64,000 nt of DNA. Source: an uncultured Bacteroides sp. GTDB taxonomy: Bacteria; Bacteroidota; Bacteroidia; Cytophagales; Cyclobacteriaceae. The DNA is taken from NCBI GenBank assembly GCA_902168185.1, contig CABHOV010000046.1:62001-126000 (forward strand), read 5' to 3'. The position numbers were made by a program, and so were the translations under genes. Positions 36,849 through 44,792 of this stretch are shown piece by piece. Position 1 is the stretch's first letter, and each line of letters begins with the position of its first letter. The notes beneath the pieces are model-generated. The model ran no database searches, had not been told where the DNA came from, and worked only from the letters and a program-made list of their open reading frames with translations.

Positions 36849-37229
36849 GTAGCAGGCCTTATGAATTCAAACGACTCAACACAGAAAAAATGCCAAGAAC
36901 GATTTCCGTACGTTCTTTATTAAACCGATACTCAATCATGAAAAAAGCTTTGTAACAATGTTTATGCCTCAGGACTTTTACGGTATTACGGGTACATCCT
37001 GACCTTGCTCAAACATATACATTAGCGTATTCAATCCTTCACTTTTCTATTTCTTTTTTGGACGGAAAACAAAATAAAGCCTTATATACCGGAAAAATCC
37101 GGTATAGTATAATTCAATAATTTTCTATATGGATTGTCCGCGAAGCGGTTCTAGAAGACTCAATGGTTTGTAAACACTATTTACTTGTGCACGTTCATTA
37201 CGGAGTTCACCCAAAACTATGCGCTCACA
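36849..37229. other. Intergenic region with a short hairpin
   Basis: No gene. A hairpin at 37085-37106 (TATACCGGA, AAAA, TCCGGTATA) is 120 bp after the end of the T9SS protein gene and may terminate it. The kinase promoter should be at the low-coordinate side, but no clear element was found. Confidence 0.4.
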
Positions 37230-40199
37230 TTACTTCTTTACTACCTTCATGGAAATGATACCTTCTCTGCCTTTCAATTGAACAATATAGGATCCGGCAG
37301 GGAAATCCTTCATAGGTATAGTGCCGGTATAGGTATTATCAGATTCGAGTTGTAAGTCGGTTGTAGCAATTTCACTTCCAAATACGTTTAACACCGACAC
37401 CGAAGTCAGTTGACGCGAAGCATCTACTTTTATACTGAGCTTATCCGTTACAGGAACAGGATATACTTTTATAGCCTTGCTTACTCTTTCAATTCCAGTA
37501 ATAAAGAACTCTTTCATGCCGGTTAGCGTACAGCCATCCACTTTTACATTCACGGTATATATACCGGGTTCTTCCGGTGTAAGGGAAGGTGAAGTAGCTC
37601 CTTCAATCACCGCTCCATCTTTATACCACTGAATATTTTGAGTGTAGTCAACGGTGAGACTACCGGCCGATTCTGTAATTACAACATCAGGAGCAGGTTT
37701 GTCAATCACAACGGTAAAACGCTGATCGCCTTTTGACTCGGGAGCATCGGTTATTGAAAAATTATAAATATACTCTCCTGAAACAGGAATAGTCTGGTTC
37801 AGATAATGATCAATAAGCCTTAAGGAGGCATCCGCCTGAAACGAACCGAGGTTACTGAACTTTAATTTATAAGAACCGGGCTTTGTATCCGCTACATCAA
37901 GATTGACCTGTGTACCACACAACAGCATGGGCATTGAATTGATAGCAAGTCGCTCATTCTTTTCGGTTACGGTTGAAAGGTTGAAGCCACCATTTTTTAG
38001 TTTCCATGCATCTGCATGACTATCAAATTCTGTTGTAGCATCCTCCCGGAAGTGAACTACAGTTTCATCTTCAAACGATCCATTTGAAAGTTTTATCCTT
38101 AATAAATTTTCCAGTGAAGCAGTTCTAAAAAATACAGCAGGCTGGCCTGGAGCTTTTATAGCCTCTGTTGCATTAAATACCGGACTAGCCGTTGCCTTAA
38201 CCCAAAAGCCCTGTGCGGTTGCTATATATCTTGATCCTCCGTTCACTCCTACCGTGCCGTTCCAGGAAGCATACTGCAATTCTGTTCCACCGTTATCAGG
38301 TATATAAATAGTACCATCGATATTGGTCTTTGTCCATCCGGCTGCATTCCAATCGATTACCGATGGGTACGGGTTACCGACCAGATTCCATCCGTCATTC
38401 GCTATATTTCCGGAAGATGTGAAAGTAACCGGAAAAGATATAGTGCCTTGATTGGCGACACCCCGGATATCCCAAACCGGTGACGTCAGGTAATTACCAC
38501 GAACAAAAATCGTATAGCCGATACCGGGCCTCAATATTTCTGTATTTACGATTGAAGGGAAATCTATATACCCATCGTTCACATCTACAAATCCACTTTC
38601 GTTGGTGTCGGTAGTAACAGCTTCATTGTATTCAAACATCGATTGGTTTGTAAGGCAGGCTTTACAATTAGAAGAACCGACAAAGGAACCCGTCACCGGT
38701 ATTTCCTGCTGTATATCTGCCACAGTTCCTTGCTGCACTGGTGATGCTATATACCGGTATATTCTTGTGTTGTTAGTACCTTCCAACGCCATATAGCGCT
38801 GCACCGTAACATTTCCGCTTACCTGCGCACCGGCCGGCAATGTTGCGATAGCCGCGTCCGCCACCGGATTGTCATTTAACGACATAAGCGTAAATATAGC
38901 GGTGTTACTGCTGCCATCTGCATCCAATACTGCACTGGGAGCCAACGTTAATATACCCAGAAGGTTTTGATCGCTCTCGACACGCACTCCAGCATTGGAA
39001 GCGGAGTTCGTAACATATATATTGTTAAAATCAGTCACCGCTGTCCCACTGATTAACTGTGGAACACCCACTGTGGCGCCCGAGAATTTTACAGTACCGT
39101 TATTATGATTGAACGTGCCCGCATCAAAAGTAAAATTCGATTTTACATCCAGCGTATCTGTGCTTGAATTAAGGGTTGCTCCATCAATGGCTATATCTCC
39201 GTTCACCCGAATCAGCGCGGATCCGCCCTGAAAAGTTCCTCCCGAAAATGTAGCGTCATCTCCGACAATAACACGGTGCGATCCCTGGTTTACAGATCCT
39301 GAGTAATCCGGTTCCACCAACAGTGATGCTATACTTATATCCGTATCAAGTATACATATACCATCATTTGCGCCATCGAATATAACGGCATCTGTAGTGA
39401 GCGGAACGGTAGCTCCACCTGGGCCGCCCGCAGATACGGACCAATTTGACCGGTTGTTCCAGTTGGACAGAGACGAAGCGACCCAATACCGGTTGAGCTG
39501 CGATGTTGAGAGTGTCCACCATGCATATAGATCTGCTGCATTAAGCGTAGTGATGGTTGCTGTGTTATTCGTGGTGTTTAATGTTGGCGTGGAAGAAAAA
39601 TCAGTCCACGTATTGATCGTACTATTCCAGCGCTCTGGCCGCAGTGAATTTTCATCTATTGTATTTCCGGTGGCGCTATGTTCGTCATCTCTATAGGTAA
39701 ATGTTAATGATGAAAGTAGAGGCTTTGCAGTATAATCCACGGCATTTACCTGCCAGAACCTGTCAATTGCAAAAGCAGACTGATCGGAGCCGGATGAACC
39801 ATTGAAGTCAGTAATACCAGTAGGTAAATCTGCAGAATTATTCCAGGTCGTTGTATGGTATGTTGAGAAAATGAAATGACCACTTCCGGAGGCACTCGAT
39901 GGTGTGAAGGTTACGGGTATATAATCTCCGTTATATCCCCATGGAATTGTATAGTTCCCGGTGAATGTACCGATATACCATTTGATTGCATTATTTTCTC
40001 CTTCACTGATAATATACCCGCTGTTGCGGGTAATAGCATCTGCACTTGGATTTCCGACAACGAGCACCGCCCCTTCAGTTATATTGATCGTAGCGCCATT
40101 GAGAATAAGTCTGGCTTGAGCTTGCACATCACGAACACAGGTTGTGATTAAACTAACTACTAAAAAAATTGACGCTGCCTTAAAATAGATATATCGCAT
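37230..40199 (-). CDS. Large secreted protein with T9SS type A sorting domain
   Basis: A 989-residue protein: signal peptide, a beta-rich N-terminal region (INITEGAVLVVGNPSADAIT, then FDGANDGICILDTDISIASL and NFTFDAGTFNHNNGTVKFSG, similar to autotransporter-like passenger text), a middle part with NDGWNLVGNPYPSVIDWNAA, an Ig-like SPSLTPEEPGIYTVNVK, and a T9SS type A C-terminal domain (KAIKVYPVPVTDKLSIKVDA ... AGSYIVQLKGREGIISMKVV). It is exported to the surface or medium; the activity is not recognisable. The repeated TTL and SSL folds suggest an adhesin or scaffold. Confidence 0.85.
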   Translation of the reverse strand: MRYIYFKAASIFLVVSLITTCVRDVQAQARLILNGATINITEGAVLVVGNPSADAITRNSGYIISEGENNAIKWYIGTFTGNYTIPWGYNGDYIPVTFTPSSASGSGHFIFSTYHTTTWNNSADLPTGITDFNGSSGSDQSAFAIDRFWQVNAVDYTAKPLLSSLTFTYRDDEHSATGNTIDENSLRPERWNSTINTWTDFSSTPTLNTTNNTATITTLNAADLYAWWTLSTSQLNRYWVASSLSNWNNRSNWSVSAGGPGGATVPLTTDAVIFDGANDGICILDTDISIASLLVEPDYSGSVNQGSHRVIVGDDATFSGGTFQGGSALIRVNGDIAIDGATLNSSTDTLDVKSNFTFDAGTFNHNNGTVKFSGATVGVPQLISGTAVTDFNNIYVTNSASNAGVRVESDQNLLGILTLAPSAVLDADGSSNTAIFTLMSLNDNPVADAAIATLPAGAQVSGNVTVQRYMALEGTNNTRIYRYIASPVQQGTVADIQQEIPVTGSFVGSSNCKACLTNQSMFEYNEAVTTDTNESGFVDVNDGYIDFPSIVNTEILRPGIGYTIFVRGNYLTSPVWDIRGVANQGTISFPVTFTSSGNIANDGWNLVGNPYPSVIDWNAAGWTKTNIDGTIYIPDNGGTELQYASWNGTVGVNGGSRYIATAQGFWVKATASPVFNATEAIKAPGQPAVFFRTASLENLLRIKLSNGSFEDETVVHFREDATTEFDSHADAWKLKNGGFNLSTVTEKNERLAINSMPMLLCGTQVNLDVADTKPGSYKLKFSNLGSFQADASLRLIDHYLNQTIPVSGEYIYNFSITDAPESKGDQRFTVVIDKPAPDVVITESAGSLTVDYTQNIQWYKDGAVIEGATSPSLTPEEPGIYTVNVKVDGCTLTGMKEFFITGIERVSKAIKVYPVPVTDKLSIKVDASRQLTSVSVLNVFGSEIATTDLQLESDNTYTGTIPMKDFPAGSYIVQLKGREGIISMKVVKK

Positions 40200-40549
40200 A
40201 TAGCATCTGATTTCTTAAATAAAAAACTCAAATCGCAAGTCTATTGGACTATATACATAAAAATAAATTAGGTATTAATATATATAGTCTTCATGATCTG
40301 TCACAAATGCGGGACAGATCACTATCATGGCAATTATACGAGTGAACAAAATGATGTTCCGCCAATAATATTGCTTTTATAAAAATATCGATCAATCATC
40401 TTACTTTGAAATAATGTTTAAACACTTCATCGTTTTCTTTTCGTCACATTTGAAAAATCAGATTTTTCCTGATGCATACAACGCTATAGCTATGCATTTT
40501 TGATGATCGTAGGAAGTTTTCTGATAAATGAACTATAAATCCCAGGGCA
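40200..40549. other. Divergent intergenic region
   Basis: 350 bp between divergent genes with no ORF of note. TTACTTTG at 40401 resembles a -7 element for the plus-strand gene, but the leader would be about 140 bp and no -33 partner fits. A 9-bp-scale repeat AATATATATAG occurs near 40275. Confidence 0.3.
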
Positions 40550-43012
40550 ATGAAAAAGATCTATCTGAGTATTGTATTCTGTATAGGAGTACTCCACGGA
40601 ATACTGGCGCAAAATATTGGAATCAATGCTTCGGGAAGCGCTCCTGCACCGTCCGCTATGCTTGATGTTTCTTCTACCAACTCCGGCCTCCTAATACCAC
40701 GCGTAGCACTAACAGCAATCACCTCAAGCTCACCGGTTACATCGCCTGCTACAAGTCTTTTGGTATATAATACTGCCACAGCAGGAACATCTCCGAACAA
40801 TGTTATCCCAGGATACTATTTTTGGAATGGCACTACATGGTCGCTACTGATCGCTGCATCATCTTCGGGCCGAGTAGGTATTGGCAATACCGCTCCCACA
40901 GAAGCGCTCGATGTTACTGGAAATTTCCGTTTCAGTGGTGCATTCATGCCTAATAATAGTGCCGGTACAGCGGGATATATATTGCAATCCAACGGTACGG
41001 GTACTGCTCCCACATGGGTTTTACCTTCTACAGTTGCTGCGACTACAAGCTGGCTCCAGAATGGTAATAGTATAGCAACTTCTGCAAGATCGATTGGTAC
41101 AACCACCAACTTCGCACTTCCTTTCATTACAAATAACGTAGAGAGAATGCGTCTCACAGAAACCGGGAATCTTGGCATCGGTAATGCCGCTCCCACAGAA
41201 GTGCTTGATGTCACCGGAAATCTTCGCTTCAGTGGTGCACTCATGCCTAACAATAGCGCTGGTACGACAGGGTATATACTCCAATCCAACGGTACGGGTA
41301 CTGCCCCTACCTGGGTTTTGCCTTCCACGGTTGCCGCAACCACAAGCTGGCTCCAGAATGGTAATAGTATAGCAACTTCTGCAAGATCAATTGGTACAAC
41401 CACCAACTTTGCACTTCCTTTCATTACAAATAACCTGGAGAGAATGCGTCTAACAGAGACTGGGAATCTCGGTATCGGATCCAGTACATTTGATGGTACA
41501 AATCCAGAAAAATTATTAGTGGATGCAGGAACAACAGCCTCCTATAATTTAATGATGGGCAGAGGTAGTATTAACAGCTATCTGCAGATCAATATAAAGA
41601 ATAACTCTGCGGCCGGTAGTGCCAGTTCCGACCTCGTGGCTACTGCGAACAATGGCACTGAGTCGGTAAACTATATAGATATGGGTATAAATTCCAGCGG
41701 ATATACCAGTGTAGCTCTGCCGGTATTGGGTGGCGCAAATACGGCCTATCTATATGCTACCGGAAATGACTTTGTTATTGGTAATGGTACGGCTACACGC
41801 CCGATTCGTTTCTTTACCGGTGGCTTTGCCAACGCGAATGAAAGAATGCGCATTGACGGCACCGGCAGAGTGGGTATCGCGAACCTCTCTCCTACTGAAG
41901 CTCTTGATGTAACCGGAAACCTTCGCTTTAGTGGTGCTTTGATGCCCAACAACGTAGCCGGCACTTCAGGTTTTATACTTCAATCAAATGGCACCGGTGC
42001 AGCGCCAACCTGGGTCGCGCCTTCTGTTGTGGCAGGCAGTGCTAACTGGACCCTCGATGGAAACAACGTACTGGCTGCACGCAACTTCGGTACAACCTCC
42101 AATTTCGATCTTCCATTTATTACCAACAATACCGAACAAATGCGCATTACAGCCACGGGAAGTATTGGTATAGGAACAACAGATATAGAAGATGAAAAAG
42201 TATTGATTGATGCGGGCACTACTCAAACTGCATTGAGTGCGGTTGGTACTATAAATGATTTCCTGGAGATCAATGTTCAAAACTTCTCGAACGGAACGCT
42301 CGCCAGCTCAGATATAGTGGCGACTGCAAATAACGGTACTGAAAACTCAGTATACGTTGATCTCGGGATCAACAGTGCCGGATATTCGAATGGAAATAGT
42401 AATATTTTAAATGGTGCCAACCTTGCGTATGCGTATGCCAATGCCAATGATTTCAAAATTGGTAACGGTACACCCGGAAGAAACTTGATATTTTTTACGA
42501 ACCCAACTGGTGGTGTACTGGGAACGAATACTGCCAATGGAGTTGAGAGAATTCGTATTTCGGCGGCAGGTTTCGTTGGTATTGGAACGAGCAATCCCTC
42601 CCACTTACTTCACCTCGGTTCTGACGATGCGGTTAAACCAGGAGGCGGCACCTGGAGTGTTCCATCTGACAGAAGATTAAAGAAAGACATTGCTGCGTTT
42701 ACCGATGGATTGGATATCCTTACTAAAATCAACCCTGTTTCATTCCGCTACAATGGTGCTGGTAGTATGCCGGATGATGGAAAGCAATATGTAGGTATAA
42801 TAGCACAAGAGGTGCAGCAGATCGCTCCCTATACTATCGACACCTTCCACGATGATGCTACCAACACAGATTATCTGAACTATAATCCCAATGCCGTTAT
42901 GTATATCCTTATCAACGCGGTAAAAGAACAGCAGGTAACGATTGATGCATTAAAGAAGCAACTCGAAGACCAAAACAAACGATTGACAGCGCTTGAAAAC
43001 AAACTAAAATAA
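40550..43012 (+). CDS. Tail-fibre-like protein with C-terminal peptidase S74 (intramolecular chaperone) domain
   Basis: An 820-residue secreted protein (signal peptide MKKIYLSIVFCIGVLHGILA). The middle is low-complexity beta-structure made of repeats that each contain GIGNTAPTEALDVTGN and LQSNGTGTAPTWV, then the S74 domain: SDRRLKKDIAAFTDGLDILT, INPVSFRYNGAGS, YVGIIAQEVQQIAP, followed by a coiled coil (EQQVTIDALKKQLEDQNKRL). S74 chaperones trimerise a beta-helical stalk and cleave themselves off at the conserved Ser-Asp-Arg; the catalytic Ser is present (SDRRLKKDI). In Bacteroidota these are cell-surface trimeric proteins rather than phage fibres. It has no sorting domain. Confidence 0.88.
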   Translation: MKKIYLSIVFCIGVLHGILAQNIGINASGSAPAPSAMLDVSSTNSGLLIPRVALTAITSSSPVTSPATSLLVYNTATAGTSPNNVIPGYYFWNGTTWSLLIAASSSGRVGIGNTAPTEALDVTGNFRFSGAFMPNNSAGTAGYILQSNGTGTAPTWVLPSTVAATTSWLQNGNSIATSARSIGTTTNFALPFITNNVERMRLTETGNLGIGNAAPTEVLDVTGNLRFSGALMPNNSAGTTGYILQSNGTGTAPTWVLPSTVAATTSWLQNGNSIATSARSIGTTTNFALPFITNNLERMRLTETGNLGIGSSTFDGTNPEKLLVDAGTTASYNLMMGRGSINSYLQINIKNNSAAGSASSDLVATANNGTESVNYIDMGINSSGYTSVALPVLGGANTAYLYATGNDFVIGNGTATRPIRFFTGGFANANERMRIDGTGRVGIANLSPTEALDVTGNLRFSGALMPNNVAGTSGFILQSNGTGAAPTWVAPSVVAGSANWTLDGNNVLAARNFGTTSNFDLPFITNNTEQMRITATGSIGIGTTDIEDEKVLIDAGTTQTALSAVGTINDFLEINVQNFSNGTLASSDIVATANNGTENSVYVDLGINSAGYSNGNSNILNGANLAYAYANANDFKIGNGTPGRNLIFFTNPTGGVLGTNTANGVERIRISAAGFVGIGTSNPSHLLHLGSDDAVKPGGGTWSVPSDRRLKKDIAAFTDGLDILTKINPVSFRYNGAGSMPDDGKQYVGIIAQEVQQIAPYTIDTFHDDATNTDYLNYNPNAVMYILINAVKEQQVTIDALKKQLEDQNKRLTALENKLK
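40873..41470 (+). repeat. 297-bp tandem duplication in the S74 protein gene
   Basis: Two copies starting near 40873 and 41170 are almost identical in DNA (period 297 bp, 99 residues). A third, diverged copy is at about 41870-42170. This explains the long open frame on the opposite strand. Confidence 0.85.
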
Positions 43013-43072
43013 AAAATTCACTTTGTGAGTATACCTGTAAGATCGATTTAAGGTCATAGTAAATATATATTG

Positions 43073-43102
43073 AGTCCCGGAAAAAACCGGGACTTAGTTT
43101 TT
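43073..43102 (+). terminator. Terminator after the S74 protein gene
   Basis: AGTCCCGG, AAAAAA loop, CCGGGACT (8 bp), then TAGTTTTTA. It isolates the sulfur operon from the gene upstream. Confidence 0.85.
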
Positions 43103-43318
43103 ATACCCAATACCATTAAGGGCTGAAACATGCAGTCCCATTCAAGTTCTCCCGTTAAAAGCATATTCAGTAAAGCGAGGCGTCTGCCCTCGTTGTCACG
43201 AAGCCACTGCCCTCTTATATATAAAGAGTCATATACCTATTAGCTAACATCAGTTAGACAGCTGAATATCGAGTTTTTATAAAAAATAATATAAAAAGAA
43301 AGAAATAATGAGTCGGGG

Positions 43319-43350
43319 CTTGCATATATAGGATCGCAAACATAATTTTG
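43319..43350 (+). promoter_or_regulatory. Promoter of the SAM-riboswitch/sulfatase operon
   Basis: CTTG at 43319-43322, a 20-bp gap, then TAATTTTG at 43343-43350, an exact TAnnTTTG match. The transcript would begin near 43357 and run into the riboswitch at 43392. Confidence 0.6.
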
Positions 43351-43391
43351 TCTATCGAATTAGTAGAGTAAATCAATTCCCACCAGATTGT

Positions 43392-43497
43392 TTTTATAGC
43401 GAAGAAGGGAGAGAACAGGCTCAATGAACTTCTGGCAACCAGTCTCCACCAAAGACAAGGTGCTCAAGCCTGCCAAGTTTAGTTTGGAACTATAAAA
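43392..43497 (+). promoter_or_regulatory. SAM-I (S-box) riboswitch
   Basis: All four S-box helices can be drawn. P1: TTTTATAG (43392-43399) with CTATAAAA (43490-43497). P2: AGAAG (43403-43407) with CTTCT (43429-43433). P3: GTCT (43442-43445) with AGAC (43453-43456). P4: CCAA with TTGG around GTTTAG (about 43473-43486). The conserved core words GGCAACC (43434-43440) and AAGGTGCTCAAGCCTGC (43457-43473), and an AGGGA K-turn-like segment after P2, match the family. S-box RNAs bind S-adenosylmethionine and switch off methionine or sulfur genes. P1 ends 8 nt before the ATG of the Cys-rich leader. Confidence 0.85.
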
Positions 43498-43505
43498 TCA
43501 AAGTA

Positions 43506-43610
43506 ATGAAAACGAACGTTTTTTCATGCAGGTGTTTTCCATTGCCGGAAAATACATTTAGACTGACTCACCACAACTGTAGTTGTTGTTGTTGTTGCCG
43601 CATGTGCTGA
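43506..43610 (+). CDS. Cysteine-rich leader peptide (34 residues)
   Basis: A complete ORF from ATG at 43506 to TGA at 43608-43610. Nine of 34 residues are Cys: C8, C10, C25, C27-C31 and C34, and the C-terminal part reads NCSCCCCCRMC, with four TGT codons followed by TGC. The ATG begins only 8 nt after the riboswitch P1 helix. Poly-Cys leader peptides are known from mycobacteria as attenuators that sense cysteine-tRNA supply; this has the same logic. The downstream leader contains a CTTATC/GATAAG hairpin (43629-43644) and a longer GGTGG/CCACC hairpin (43692-43736), which could be alternative structures. The first operon gene begins at 43772. Function is inferred. Confidence 0.7.
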   Translation: MKTNVFSCRCFPLPENTFRLTHHNCSCCCCCRMC

Positions 43611-43628
43611 GCCTTCTGCGCTCGCTAT

Positions 43629-43736
43629 CTTATCTTCCGATAAGCATTCTATACTATATATGGTTCCGGGTACACTGGTCTTAATGAATTTTTGGTGGAA
43701 ATTCTTTAAGGTAACGGTGTACTCCGTAGCCACCAA
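43629..43736 (+). promoter_or_regulatory. Candidate attenuator hairpins after the Cys leader
   Basis: CTTATC TTCC GATAAG is a perfect 6-bp stem at 43629-43644. TTGGTGG at 43692-43698 pairs with CCACCAA at 43730-43736, enclosing a smaller ACGG/CCGT stem (43714-43727). No U-run follows, so a translational or Rho-linked switch is more likely than an intrinsic terminator. The minus-strand ORF here (43524-43736) is a shadow of the Cys codons. Confidence 0.4.
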
Positions 43737-43771
43737 TTTCTGATCATTTACATCTATACTTCCTATTATTC

Positions 43772-44707
43772 ATGAAATCTTTCATCTCCATATTGGTAGC
43801 TTACTTCCTGTTGCTCATTGCCAGCGCATCGTTTGCACAGGAGGCTTCTTCAAATAAAGTAATTGTTACCGGTGTGCGCTTCGCATATCCACTGGTAGAG
43901 AAATGGATCCAGAACTATAAAGCTGTAAACCCCTCGGCTTCCATTAGTATTGAAACACGTACAACAACAGATCCCACCAAGTATGACCTTTTAATTGAAG
44001 CTTACGAGCCTGAAAGATCGGTAAAAGAAACGCGTGACTATCTATATATAGGGCGCTATGCATTATTACCAGTGGCCAATGCTTCTTCTGCGTTCGCAAA
44101 AACATACCACGATAAAGGCTTGACAAATGCCTTGATCAAGCAATTATACTTCCACGATATACTGGCAGACAAGGATAAAAAGCAGGAAATAAAAGCTCCT
44201 TATACTATATATACCCGTTTACAAAAAGCCGGGGCACCGGTAACATTTGCACGGTATTTCGGATATGAACAACAAAACATTTCCGGTAAGGCAATCGCGG
44301 GTGCGGATGAACACCTGATCAAAGCATTGCTAAAAGACTCCACCGGAGTTTCCTATGGCACGCTGGGACTTTTATACAATCCGAAAACACGTAAGCCACT
44401 GGACGGTCTTTCTGTTTTACCTGTAGACCTCGATGATAACGGGCGCATATCCAATGATGAAAAAATATTCGATGACCTCGAGACTGTCATTACACGACTC
44501 GAAGATGATAAAGTAAAAAACGTTCCGATCGAATATTTACATATATCGCTGAGTAAAATCAGTACGAATCCGGATGCTTTGAAATTTCTGCTCTGGATTA
44601 TCGACAATGCACAGGAAGATCTTCATGCATTTGGTTATCTGAAACCTGAGATTAAACGCTTCGAAGCAGAGAAAGAAAAATTCCTTCAACGCGCGGCTGC
44701 TCAGTAA
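43772..44707 (+). CDS. PstS-like periplasmic binding protein with an EF-hand loop
   Basis: A 311-residue exported protein (signal peptide to ASASFAQ). The fold resembles PstS/PBP_like_2: VIVTGVRFAYPLVEKWIQNY, YDLLIEAYEP, LYIGRYALLPVANASSAFAK, SYGTLGLLYNPKTRKPLDGL. Residues 219-230 (DLDDNGRISNDE) form a canonical EF-hand calcium loop with D at 1, 3 and 11 and E at 12. It is the first gene of the operon, paralogous to the protein at 54459. No ABC permease or ATPase is encoded, so it may deliver the ligand to another carrier or act as a sensor. Sulfate or sulfate-ester binding is an inference from the operon. Confidence 0.75.
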   Translation: MKSFISILVAYFLLLIASASFAQEASSNKVIVTGVRFAYPLVEKWIQNYKAVNPSASISIETRTTTDPTKYDLLIEAYEPERSVKETRDYLYIGRYALLPVANASSAFAKTYHDKGLTNALIKQLYFHDILADKDKKQEIKAPYTIYTRLQKAGAPVTFARYFGYEQQNISGKAIAGADEHLIKALLKDSTGVSYGTLGLLYNPKTRKPLDGLSVLPVDLDDNGRISNDEKIFDDLETVITRLEDDKVKNVPIEYLHISLSKISTNPDALKFLLWIIDNAQEDLHAFGYLKPEIKRFEAEKEKFLQRAAAQ

Positions 44708-44792
44708 CCAAACAACTTTAACAACTCGATACAACGTGTCCTTTGCCGCTCATAAAATGAGCAGCCTGGGAATCCTTTAACCTTTTATAAAC

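Noticed and set aside
40816-41424. Minus-strand ORF of 202 codons opposite the S74 protein
   Set aside because: It arises from the duplicated beta-structure repeats, is itself internally repeated at the same 297-bp period and has no start context.
43524-43736. Minus-strand ORF of 70 codons with a Thr-rich stretch
   Set aside because: The Thr run is the antisense of the Cys/Val codon repeat in the plus-strand leader peptide. It overlaps the leader, has no promoter and no family look.
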